This document shows, one piece after another, positions 20,812 to 31,348 of a stretch of 64,000 nucleotides of DNA (position 1 is its first letter; each line of letters starts with the position of its first letter). Where the stretch lies: positions 186,001 through 250,000 of the forward strand of contig JAEUWP010000137.1 in NCBI GenBank assembly GCA_018524725.1. Reading direction: 5' to 3'. The notes under the pieces were generated by a model that worked only from the letters and a program-made list of their open reading frames with translations, made no database searches and was not told the DNA's origin. Source of the DNA: Podaxis mareebaensis (taxonomy: Eukaryota > Basidiomycota > Agaricomycetes > Agaricales > Agaricaceae). Made by a program: the position numbers and the translations under genes.

Positions 20812-23800
20812 CTAGACGTCACTAAAGTCAAGAGTCAGTTCCGATGTTGGTGTAGTTGGAGAGGGGGCTACTATCTTTTCCACCTCTTTCTCTTGCACAA
20901 TTGCGGCTTGGCGGGCGACACTAGCACTCTCGAAACCATTGACTGATGGTACATGCGCTGGAGGACTAGCAGCCACATCAGATTCATCCAATCCATATCG
21001 CAACTCAGCCAGCCAGGGGTGGTCCATGAGGTTCTTTGCGGTCGGTCGTAACATCGGGTCAATAGTTAGGCACTGCCTGATGAAGTCAATGCCCAAGTGG
21101 CTGAGCTGGTCGGGCTCTGGTAGTGGGGGGTGTTGAGTAGCAACGCCGATATGGAACATGATTGCCCTGAAGGACCCCAGTCAACTTCAGTGCACGTGCA
21201 AGAAAGCCCGTGGACTTACCATTCGTTGTCAAGGTTACTCCAGGGTTTCTTCCCAGTGGCGAACTCCAACACAACACAACCCAAAGACCAAATATCCATA
21301 GCTCCATGCCGGCCGCGTCGGTCATTCTTGATCACCTCCGGCGACATATACATTGGGGTTCCTGTCAGACCATTGCTCATAGCGGGGAAAGCATTAAGAC
21401 TGTAATTGCCGCCTGTTCCATAATCCCCTGCGGCTCGACGGGATCTCTGGAGGGTTCGGTGGTTCTTGGCAAGGATCTTCGCCGCCCCGAAGTCAACGAA
21501 CTTGATAACACCGAGATGGTCAAGTAGAATGTCTAAGTACGACGTGAGCATATGCACTGGCTGAGAACTAAGGAAAGCATACTGTCAGGTTTGATATCGC
21601 GGTGAACAATACCCTTCGAGTGCAGATATGCCAAACCTTCCAACATCTGCAACGTATAAACTTGAATGATGCATTCGTCCTCAATGCGACCATGCTCCAA
21701 CAATGTAGCGAGACTTCCGCCTTGACAATATTCCTCGAAAATGTAGACCTTGTCCCGGTGCACCTCGATACCATAGTACTCAACAACGTTCGGATGATGA
21801 AGCATCTCCATCACACTCAGCTCATCCTTGATCTGTGCATACAGGTTGGGTAGGCCGGACAACTCTTGGAACTTGATCTCTTTGACCGCCATGAGCGAAC
21901 CAGAGTCGAGGTTGACAGCGAGGTATACGGAGCCGAATGTTCCAGCTCCAATGAACTTCCCTTGCTGCCATCTAATGGAGATGTTGGAACTTGACGAAGC
22001 CAAGAACACGAGTGAACGGTCTTCGGGTTTCTCGTTGTCAAGGACTTTACCCAAGATGCGGTGTTGTGCGCCTCTGGCTGCTCGTACTGCTTCAAGGTCT
22101 CCAATGGTTCTGAGGATCCGATCCCAGTATGACCGAGTGCTAGAGTCTGTGAAAGCGAAAGCATCGTCGTGCTCGGATACCAGCGATCCGGAAAACTCGT
22201 CTTCTTCATCCGGTTGCGTAGGTGCCTGTCGCTTCAACCTCTCCTCCTGTCTCTCCTTCTCCCTCCTAGCTTCCAGATTGGTCCTGGCACCAAGGATGTC
22301 GAAATGACTGATCAACAACGTCATACAGCTCGCCACTTTCTGCCGCAGCATATTGAACTGTTCCTCGGGAAGTTGGGTAATATTCCGTTTCGTCCTGTGC
22401 AACGTGAATTCAAGGGCATTCACAGCCCACTTGAATGTCTTGCGATCCGTAGGATCACAATCGTCACAGATAAACGACACCCACGATATCGCCAACTTAA
22501 TCATGAGTCGATTGAACTTGTACAGGGAAGCGCGTTCCATGTGACGCTGGGCATGTTGGCCGTGCTCTGATGCAAATAGATACCAATTCTCCAACAACTC
22601 CTGATACCCCGTGGCAGCACGTAACGAATTGCGGACATGATGCACCGAGTCCACAATTGATTCCGCCAGTCGACTCGTCGCCCGAGCTATTTTGCGCAGC
22701 TCGCGGTTGACAGCAGGTAGATGCGCTTGGAAGTCGAGAACGCAAGTGAGAGGGGTGGTAAGGAAATCCGACGGCTCATCTTCGTCCTCAGAAACAGGCG
22801 AAAACAGCTCATCGAATGCCTTTTTGGCCAGATTGAGTCGGCGTTGCGGCCCATCCGCAATCAAACGGACTCTGTTCTCTTTCACATCAAGATTAAAGGA
22901 TGTAGGAATGACCATGACCCTTCCCGTCCACAGGAATTGGCTCTCGGGAGTTAAGATGAGCAGATAGCGAGCGTCATCAAATTCCTGTCCCACATAACCA
23001 GCACCTTCCACGACGCGAACGCCTTCATTATTAGTGACCTCCTCGACTTGGAAGGCCTCCGACAGTATGCGTTTAATAACCTCGGGTCGGTTATACAGAG
23101 AGTTAGGCGCGACGACGTAATACCCTTCCTCCTCCATTGTTTGCGTGTAAACAAGGAAGTGGTCAGTGGCGACGAGAGTGTTAATGAAACGATCGAGAGG
23201 AACGTCGTCTAAGCTATACTCAGCAGAGTTGCTGAAGCGTTGTGTCAGGACTCTAGACAATGGTGAGTGGTTTTGCAATAAAGATGATGATATGTACTAT
23301 ACCTAGCGAATCGAGAGAGTTTGCGGTACCGGAGTCTGACGCTGTCAAGTATCTTGGTATACCACCCGATAAGTTGATCGTTGGTCATCTTCCTCCCCGC
23401 GCCAGGGAAGTCGTTGAATTCGTCGAGCACAGCCCTGTTCTTCATCCGCTCTCTCCTTGTCTCCCTCTCCTTCTCCTTCTCATCGACTAGAATAGCGGAA
23501 GCGGGTAGGCGTATTTGAGTGTCAAAGTAGCTGGTTACTCTAACCATTAACTTGTTGGTCAGGGAACTTGGCCGTGTGAGCAATAATCTAGAAGTTGGAG
23601 ATCAGGAACGGACGTACCACATCTGTTCAGCAACCAAACGCGAGCCGCCGGCAGTACTCAAACTGACGTCATTGAAAGTAGCCCATTGTGCCTCCAAAAT
23701 ATCCGTCTCCTTAAAATATATGCCCTTGGAACCACTCTTGAGCTTCCAGTGCATCAACTTGAAAAAAGCGCTGAGAGCTTCAAGAATTGTAGCATCATAA

Positions 23801-25260
23801 TCATCGCTGATACAGTTGGGAATCAACCAATTGCCGCTGGGATCAGGGTTGAGGAAGGCTTCATATTGACGTTTGAGGGTACAAGCCAAACCGATGCTAA
23901 TTTTCAAGTCATCGGTGATTTGGTCAATGATCAGAACATCGGGGTCCTTGAGCTTCTCGACATAGTCTAGACGGAAACGCAAAGACGCTTGCGCCAGCCT
24001 GGTTGGAAACGAGATGAGAGGGACGAGGTCATTCTCGAACGTAGGTAGATTCATCTCCTTGAAAAGTTTGGCAAGTCTGACTTGTGCCTTGCGAACGGAA
24101 TCGATGAATGCGTGCACAGTAACGAGGAATCCCTTCTCAAAGGTCCGCTGCATCGACTCTTCTTTTAACAACCTCTCGACAAAACTGCTACCATCTAAGG
24201 TTGGCGTAGGGCTGCCATGTCCAGGGGTAGAATGTAATGGAGCACCGATTGGAAGCTCAGAACTTGTGTTAGGCTGGGTGACGTCGAGGGTATCGCTTCC
24301 TGTCCATCGCCGAAGTATTGAAAACTGATGCCTCAACGTTGTCACCAAAGTGGACCAGGTATTGAGGGTATCACAGCGTGCCTGAAATTGTGCTTCCGAT
24401 GCAATGGGCTTGTCCAAGTAGAAAGCCTTGAGATTAGGGTATAGCGACTGTGCGACGTCGAGGCGTCGAAGCAAGGCATTGACTTGCTTTAGGGCTTGGG
24501 TGGTCCTGTCGGTATTGACTTCATTTCCTGTGACGCGAAACTTGAGAATATCTTCGATGATAGGGTCCACAGTCCGAATCCTTTTCTCTTCTAGCCTCCT
24601 ACGCTCTTCCTCCACCGACCGCGCATGGAACTTGGCGCGTATACCCAACCAAATATTGTGGTGAATGTTTTGGTGTTCATCCCCCTGTGACTCGAGTGCG
24701 ACAGCGATCCGGGTTTTCTCTGACTTCAAGACTTCTCCGGCAAGAACAGATGCAAGCATTGCCTGCCACTCCAACCTTTCACTTTCCTGTTCAGACGCTG
24801 CTTGTACTGACTCCACCTCCACCCCATTATTGGGCATCCGTTCAGTCCCATCACTCGTAGAACCCATGCCGTCCTCGTCACTGAGATCACCAGAGTCGGT
24901 TATTTGACCGACCCGTCGTTGGTAGTAGTAGCTCTCTGGGTCATTCCGGGGGTCATCAGGATCACCCTGCTCGGTGGATCTATACCGCCTCACGAACTGT
25001 TTGTAAATGTCGGAATATCTGGGGTTGGTGGAGCTCTGTTGTTGTGGTGATGGAGAGAAAGAGTTTGAGTGGCGGTTGAGAATACCGGATGAGCGAGTCG
25101 AGTTGGAAGATGAAGGTCCTGGGGCAGGTGAAGGGCCAAAGGGACGCTGTGGGGTGGAGTCCCAGTGAATGGCAGGGTCATCCTCATCGTGTTCGTTCAC
25201 TTCCCGCTCCGGGTGAGGATAAAGCGTTGGAGTGTGCCGACGCAGCATGGAAGGAGACAT
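20812..25260 (-). CDS. MAP kinase kinase kinase, Ssk2/Ssk22/Wis4 type (osmostress HOG pathway)
   Basis: MAPKKK that phosphorylates the MAPKK Pbs2 in the high-osmolarity/stress branch and receives input from the Ssk1 response regulator. Exons on the minus strand are 25260-23618, 23566-23303, 23252-21583, 21532-21220 and 21166-20812, giving 1414 residues. The first 1050 or so residues form the regulatory region, with a Ser/Pro-rich start and the conserved block VNRELRKIARATSRLAESIVD. The kinase domain (about 1060-1330) has the Gly loop GAGTFGSVY, AVKEIKF with the ATP-binding Lys, HRDIKPDN split by an intron at 21533-21582, VDFGAAKI, and GTPMYMSPEVI. A short Ala/Pro-rich tail follows. The start codon lies 113 nt from that of the divergent DRG1 gene. 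Confidence 0.93.
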
Positions 25261-25373
25261 TTGCCAACGTTCATTTACACAGACCCAGTGCCTCCCTACT
25301 CTCTCGCTTAGTCAGCAACCCTGATAATCTCGTCCCACTCCAGCGCCTTCCTTCTCCCTACACAACACTTACA
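25261..25373. promoter_or_regulatory. short bidirectional promoter region between MAPKKK and DRG1 genes
   Basis: Only 113 nt separate the two divergent start codons, so both transcripts must start within or beyond each other's leader. It is rich in CT and CCCT motifs (for example TCCTTCTCCCT near 25349-25359). No TATA box was seen. Confidence 0.6.
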
Positions 25374-27387
25374 ATGGGTATCGTTGAAAAGGTCATTTAT
25401 GCTGCTCTTCATATATTCAAGCCATCCTGATCACCCGTCTAATACAGATTAAAGAGATTGAGGGTGAGCATGGTCATGCCCTGAATACAACGATCGAAGA
25501 AGAGGACTCAATCTGACTATCCTCCAGAGGAGATGGCCCGTAGTACGTACCCAACCTTGTCACTTCATAACCGATTAACTGAGCTATGTTTAGCGCAGAA
25601 GAACAAGGTGAACCATTACAGAAGAATAGAGGTATCATCGCTGATAGTCAACATCATGGAAGTAGGCCACGGAATACCATCTGGGTTTATTGAAAGCAAA
25701 GTTGGCACGTTACCGAGCACAACTCCTGGAACCTACCGCAAAGTCCAGCGGCGGCGGAACAGGGTTCGACGTTCAAAAGTCGGGGGACGCTAGAGTAGCT
25801 TTGATCGGGTTTCCGTCGGTCGGAAAGGTAGGTGTCGTTTAGGAGCCTGCAGAGTCTCGGAAGCTAAACGGGTTCCTTAGTCAACGTTGCTGAGCAAAGT
25901 TACTCATACCGCGTCCGAGTCGGCCGCCTATGAATTTACTACCCTGACAGTGAGGACACCTACAGCAAGAACTAGTAGAAGAAACTGACCTCATCATGTA
26001 GGCCATCCCCGGTGTGATTGAGTATAAAGGAGCTAGGATTCAACTCTTAGATCTACCTGGTATCGTCGAAGGTGCCAGCCAGGGTAGAGGCCGTGGTCGC
26101 CAAGTCGTCTCAAGTATGTGGAATCCCTGCATGCTCCCCTTCGTCCGTGGCTCATATAGTCAGCTGCGAAAACCGCGGACCTCATTTTGATCATGTTAGA
26201 CGCCACCAAGTCGGACGAGCAGCGACGGCTTTTGGAGATCGAGCTTGACGCCGTTGGAATACGGTTGAATAAACAAAAGCCGGATGTCGTTTTCAAAAAG
26301 AAAACAACAGGCGGCGTATGTAATCATCTCGTCACATATGAAGCAATCCCTGAAACGTCGGAGTAACCAGATTACTTTCAACACGACCGTCAAACTCACG
26401 AAGACCGACGAAAGGACAATCCGCTCTATACTCGCTTCATGTACGTTCACCTCCATTCCTGCTACGGGTTAATGGTTAACTCCAGATATAGACAAGTTGC
26501 ACAATTGTGACGTGATGATACGGGAGGACGTGAGCACGCTGCTGTCTCTTGTTACCCGGCTGCTGATGGTTGCTCCCAGATAACGACGGATGAGTTTATC
26601 GATGTCCTCATAGGTGAGCCCTCCCACTCGCGCATTGCTACTATCCTAGCTCATGGACCTCAGGTACTCGGAAATATATTCCGTGTCTTTGTAGGCATCC
26701 CTTCAACTGAAATTTCGCCCAAAGGGACTCATTTGGCTTCCAGATGTCTATAATAAAATCGATTCAATAAGCTTGGAACAACTAGACAAGTTGGCTCGCC
26801 AACCGAATACGGTCGTAATCAGCTGCGAAATGAATCTCAAGTGATTCTCCCTTCTCGCTAGTGTTTTAACAACTAACCTGAACAACCCGCAGTCTCGACT
26901 ACCTTATTGATCGCATTTGGGAAGATCTAAATCTGGTGAAGGTCTATACCAAAAAGCGCGGTGCCCACCCTGATTTGACAGACCCAATCTGCCTAAGGAA
27001 AGGGGCAACGATCGAGGTCATATTGGCATTCTCAATGCAATTGGGCCCAGTTCTGATGTCATAACTTGATCAGGATGTCTGCAACGGCATTCACCGTTCA
27101 CTTGCTGCGAACTTCCGTTACGCACTCGTATGGTACGTTTTGACCTATCATCTTTGCAATATAGGGCCTAAATATCCCCATTTGATAGGGTAAGCCGAAG
27201 GACATCCCGATAAATCAACTTTTTGCCCTAAGCCTGTTCATAAAGGGAAAGTCGAGCAAGTTTGCCCCGCACGCCCAAAAAGTCAGCTTAGCACACCAGG
27301 TACAAGACGAAGATGTGGTTTCAAGTGAGTGTGGTCATATCGCGTATAATTAATTTCTCATACGCCGCCACAGTTTTCACCAAGTAA
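25374..27387 (+). CDS. developmentally regulated GTP-binding protein 1 (DRG1/Rbg1)
   Basis: Translational GTPase of the OBG/DRG family that binds ribosomes and works with a Tma46/DFRP1-type partner. I assembled 18 exons: 25374-25391, 25448-25463, 25528-25542, 25594-25607, 25666-25827, 25881-25949, 26002-26113, 26164-26315, 26371-26440, 26486-26529, 26580-26613, 26664-26690, 26744-26840, 26893-27016, 27074-27132, 27189 alone, 27246-27324 and 27374-27387. They give 368 residues, close to the usual length of about 367. Motifs: N-terminal [21 protein letters not shown]1 GFPSVGKS, G3 [12 protein letters not shown]4 YNKID and a C-terminal TGS domain ending [12 protein letters not shown]. Two donors are GTCAT (25392 and 27017). 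The C-terminal frame needs a 1-nt exon at 27189. Confidence 0.93.
27133..27245 (+). other. two tandem 56-nt introns around a 1-nt exon (DRG1)
   Basis: Intron A runs 27133-27188 (donor GTACGT, acceptor TGATAG) and intron B 27190-27245 (donor GTAAGC, acceptor ATAAAG). They are separated by a single G at 27189. Each has a branch-like sequence (CCTAAA; CCCTAAG). Removing both joins TATG+G+GGAAAG and restores LVWGKSSKF. Removing the whole block as one intron shifts the frame and ends the protein early. Confidence 0.75.
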
Positions 27388-28173
27388 CTGCCGTTGATCC
27401 CAATCCGACTAGGAGCCCATGTATGCCCGTTTCTTGTGAATGTATCAGTTGTGTAATGATATGCCCTGATTTCATTGATGAACCCCGAAATCTCGGGGAG
27501 GGCCGCTCCACTCCTGTCTTTGGTATCCAAGCCTTTTGAGCCATGCCTGGACCTTATTCGAGCCTGTCGGGTTCTGTCGCAGTTTTCGGCTCAAGGACCG
27601 CTGAGCATTCGGGGCAGATTTGATAAGAGCGCATGGGAGATATCCGACGGCCCACTTGAGGGCGACCGGCTGCTTGTGCGTCATTCCATCAAGATCGTAG
27701 ATCAGATCCTCGGGTTGCCTGGTTAAGGGCTCCGAAAGTGTGGTTGGAGCAGAAGTTGGTTATGCCCTGTTATACCGGCAGATTAGGTTGAGTCAAAAGA
27801 GCGGAGATGCGGCCTGATGCAGCGCATGGGTACCTTTTTTGTTCCGTGGTGACTAATGCCATATTTTCTGGCATGGTGGCGAAGAGCCCAAGTGCCAGGC
27901 AATGCCGCACGTCATAAAATCGTGAAACATATAAACCCGAAAGTATGCCATCACCTTCCGCAATCTATCATCTTCCGTCCCCAGACTTCCCGAGAATAAC
28001 CATAATCAATTTCACCGATTAAGAACAGACGCCTCGTATACTTTATATAACTACGACGCGCTCTCTGAAGAATCTCATCCCCAAATTCCTACCTACCACA
28101 TCCAAGCGGATAACCTGATTGGCCAGCTCCACTCGATCTTTAATATCCTTCCGAATTCGGATTTTTGTACCTC
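27388..28173. other. intergenic region, DRG1 to metallo-beta-lactamase-fold gene
   Basis: A 786-nt gap. It holds both the DRG1 3' region and the next promoter, with a TATA-like ATATAAACC near 27930. An 83-codon frame at 27475-27726 and an overlapping antisense frame have no recognisable domain and are probably chance. Confidence 0.5.
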
Positions 28174-29737
28174 ATGCCATCGGCAACGCATAACACCTGC
28201 TCATCCTCTGACGAATCGGCCACACTCGAGCTCATATTCCTTGGTACAGGAACGTCGTCGAGTATACCTCACGTGGACTGCCTCACATATGACCCCGCAA
28301 TACGCCCACCGTGCAAAACGTGTCTCTCAACACTTACAGAGAGAGGCAAGAAGAACATACGCCGGAATACTGGCGCAGTATTGCGGATGAAAGCAAAGGA
28401 TGGTAGATCAGTGTACGTGAACCGTTCCTCGTTGTCGTCTACCTCTTTTGGTTGTCGGCTGGGGAAGCTGTGCCTCCTATCACGGAGGTTGACAGTTGCG
28501 TCGAGAGGGCTAATTATGCTGTGTTGATGAACAGGACTATTGTTATCGATGCTGGCAAGACATTCCAAGCTGCGGCAGTCGAGTGGTTCCCGAAGTTTGG
28601 CCTTAGGAAGATTGATGCTCTATTAATAACCCATGCCCATGCGGATGGTAAGTGGTCGGCTTAACAAATGTTCTTTTTGTATAGGCTAATCTTGGGGTTG
28701 AAGCTATGAACGGCCTTGATGACCTCAGAGGTACTTTGAGATGCAGGTTTCCTCCCTGTTAACTGTATTGATCAATGATCGGTTAGGCTGGACCCTGAAT
28801 GGTGCCATACAGCCGCATATCGACGTGTATTTATCGCAAGACACCTTCACCGAAGTTCAAAGGTCTTTCCCATACCTGGTATCCAAAGAATTTGCGTCAG
28901 GTGGCGGCGATGTGCGTTTCCCTGTGCGACGTCTTGTAGCTCGGCTGAGCCGTTAACTCAGGTTCCGGACTTTAAATACCACATCATCAATGACAGGGAA
29001 CCATTCGAGATCGAGGATACCGGTATAGAAATCACTCCATTTGCCGGTCAGTCTTTTTATTCTTCGCAGTCGCTACATTGACGGAACATTGACCCGGCTC
29101 ATCCATAGTTCATCACGGCCGCATCTTCTCGAAGGTGCCACCACCCGCCTACGTCGTAACGCCCACGGCCACGCTGCCGTCGACGCCTACCAGGTCGGAT
29201 ATCAGTTTGCCCTCGAGGCAGTCTTCTCCGACGCTGGATAATCAGCAGACTGAAAAGGGTACCAGAAAGGCAGAGCCAGAAGGGATTATCCACCCACTGC
29301 TGTGCTTTGGATTCAAGATACAAGAACAACTGGCGTATATTTCTGATGCTTCATATATACCCGAGCGTGTCTGGGAGGTCCTCAAGAGCAAGCGCGGGGG
29401 CGTTTCTAGACCGCTACCGGCACTAATATTGGATTGCCTGCGTCTGCGGCCACACCCATCACACCTTGGGATCGCCGAGTCGATCGACATTGCGCGAAAG
29501 GTCGGGGCGATGAAGACCTATTTGACTGGATTTAGTCACGAGGTCGCACACGAGGAATATGTAACAATTACAGAAGCTATTGGCGGGAACATGAAGGACA
29601 ACAAGGAACTGACCGAGTCGGAAAGGAAGGGTATCGAACTCGTTCAGGGTGGCAAGCAACTCTGGGTAAGGCCAGCCCACGATGGACTCAGGCTCTTTGT
29701 AGGCGAGGATGGGAACGTGCACGACGAGAGTTACTAG
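28174..29737 (+). CDS. metallo-beta-lactamase-fold hydrolase (PhnP/tRNase Z-like)
   Basis: Exons 28174-28412, 28535-28647, 28704-28730, 28787-28911, 28962-29046 and 29109-29737 give 405 residues. The opening strand LELIFLGTGTSSSIPHVDC and the metal motif THAHADAMNGLDDLR are those of the PhnP-like metallo-beta-lactamases that have fungal members of unknown substrate. Further metal ligands are likely in FAVHHG and SDASYIPE, and in LTGFSHEVAHEEY near the C-terminus. A Ser/Thr/Pro-rich insertion (about 29135-29270) is probably a surface loop. The first intron (28413-28534, 122 nt) is longer than average. The enzyme activity (phosphodiesterase or similar) is inferred from the fold only. Confidence 0.85.
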
Positions 29738-30069
29738 TGGTTAGAGTTGGGAAATAATTATCTATAATGTGCTTATCAAGTTGATATTGCATACCTTATT
29801 TTCTCTCCACATGAGGTTGCTTGGGAAATTGTGACGTGTGGGGAGGACGCAAGTCGCGGGGTTCATACATCAGGGTCGAGGCGCTTTCTGTTTATGGAAT
29901 GTGTGATGGGCGTCTGGCTTCGTTCACAGCGTCACATCTTTGGCACCCGAGAACCCTCTTCTCCCCCCATTTCCCGCAGCAACCTACAGAGGCATAGCAA
30001 CGAACCGAATACATACCATACTGGCCTGTAGTGCCCCCGCCTACAAACTTTAAACAGGGATCGTTGCCC
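29738..30069. other. intergenic region before the second PRELI gene
   Basis: A 332-nt gap between two genes on the same strand. I see no coding sequence and no strong motif beyond C-rich promoter-like tracts near 29950-29980. Confidence 0.45.
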
Positions 30070-30894
30070 ATGAAGTTCTTCTCCCAATCCTTCTTGTACG
30101 AGTACGTCCCGAACCCATATTTACGTCTTTCGAAGGGGTGCATAGCTCACACCTTGCACAGCGATCCCTGGCCAATCGTCTCTTTGGCCTATTTTCTGCG
30201 ATATCCGAACCCGTATGCAGCCCATGTCATCTCTTGTGATGTTATTTCGCGTACCCAGACACCATCGGGCACACTCGTCACCACACGTCTCATCCTGAAA
30301 CGAGGGAACCTTCCGCGGTGGTTCCCACAAGGCATGATGTCTAGGGCAGAGTCGTGGATAATTGAGGAGAGTGAAGTGGATCCCTTTGGCAAGGTTGTCA
30401 ATTGCAAGACCCGTAATCTTGACCATGTAAAAATCATGCGGGTGGAGGAGTCTGTCCAGCTCCGCCAAACTCCTGAAGGGTATGGAACATTTGCATGATG
30501 TTATTGTCATCTCACTGGATTCTGAACAGAAAAACACTTCAACACACGGAGGCTAGGATTTTCTCTGGGTTTGGGTGGGGCATGACGAAAAAGATTGAAA
30601 ATCACGGGTTAACGCGTTTCAAGGCCAATTTACAGCGGGTTCGTTGTTCCCTTCCGTCTGCATTAGTTCTTTGGCGTTGACGTGTCTTCCCAGTCTCGCG
30701 AGGGTGTGTCCTTGATCCTGAGTCTTATACGCCAGTCCCGCCTTCAGCCGATGACGCTAGGTGGAGAGGCACTTCCCATGCCCCACATTGAGGAAGTCCA
30801 CGATCATGACATTGCGGACGCAAAATCGTCGATGCAATCTGCCGCTGGTGCATGGGGAAAATTAAAGGCCTGGTTCTATCCGCCTCGTTCATAG
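30070..30894 (+). CDS. PRELI/MSF1 domain protein, Ups1/PRELID1-like
   Basis: Mitochondrial intermembrane-space lipid transfer protein. The Ups1 branch carries phosphatidic acid towards cardiolipin synthesis, together with Mdm35. Exons 30070-30101, 30162-30479, 30530-30638 and 30694-30894 give 219 residues. The signature MKFFSQSF, then DPWPIVSLAYFLRYPNPYAAHVISCDVISR, LVTTRLILKRGNLPRW and ESWIIEESEVDP matches the Ups1/PRELID1 type. The C-terminal part adds an amphipathic helix and a tail ending WGKLKAWFYPPRS that are absent from the shorter paralogue at 8837. Subtype assignment rests on these motifs and the length. Confidence 0.9.
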
Positions 30895-31348
30895 ACTCTT
30901 TGGTTGACTTCCACCCAAAACATGCGCTTCTATTGCCGTCGCCTTTTTTCTTTTTTTGGATTGTGATCGTTCTACACCCCTCTCTATTAATGTTATATTC
31001 TGGCACCTTGGTTGTTTGACCAAGTACTCTGCCTTTGCATTGTAGTATTATAGCATAGCAAGACCGAAATCTTTCTCTTCGAAATTCGAATACGTTGGGC
31101 TGGGCGGAGCTTGGGCCAAGTTTGGATAATGCAAGCGGGTGATCAATTAGTGATGTCAAAAGTTGTTCCTTGTCCGCCGTGATCATTGCATCTGGCAGCA
31201 ACTAAGCCACCAGCCTTTGTTTTCTTCGTGTTCTTTCAGCAAATGTAATCCATCCAAACTCAGGACACGTACAGGATCACTTCGCCATCTGATATTCGTG
31301 CACGGATTCCTGACACCTCATCGTTCCCAGTCCCGTTGATTCACACTA
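30895..31348. other. intergenic region before RIC1
   Basis: A 454-nt gap with a T-rich tract (CCTTTTTTCTTTTTTTGG near 30942-30959). It probably holds the PRELI 3' region and the RIC1 promoter. Nothing else was recognised. Confidence 0.45.

Noticed and set aside
27133..27245. Frameshift or pseudogene in DRG1
   Set aside because: All motifs and the family length are restored by two standard introns and a 1-nt exon, so decay of the gene is not needed to explain the sequence.
27475..27726. 83-codon gene between DRG1 and the metallo-beta-lactamase-fold gene
   Set aside because: No recognisable domain, and an equally long antisense frame overlaps it. It probably reflects local composition.
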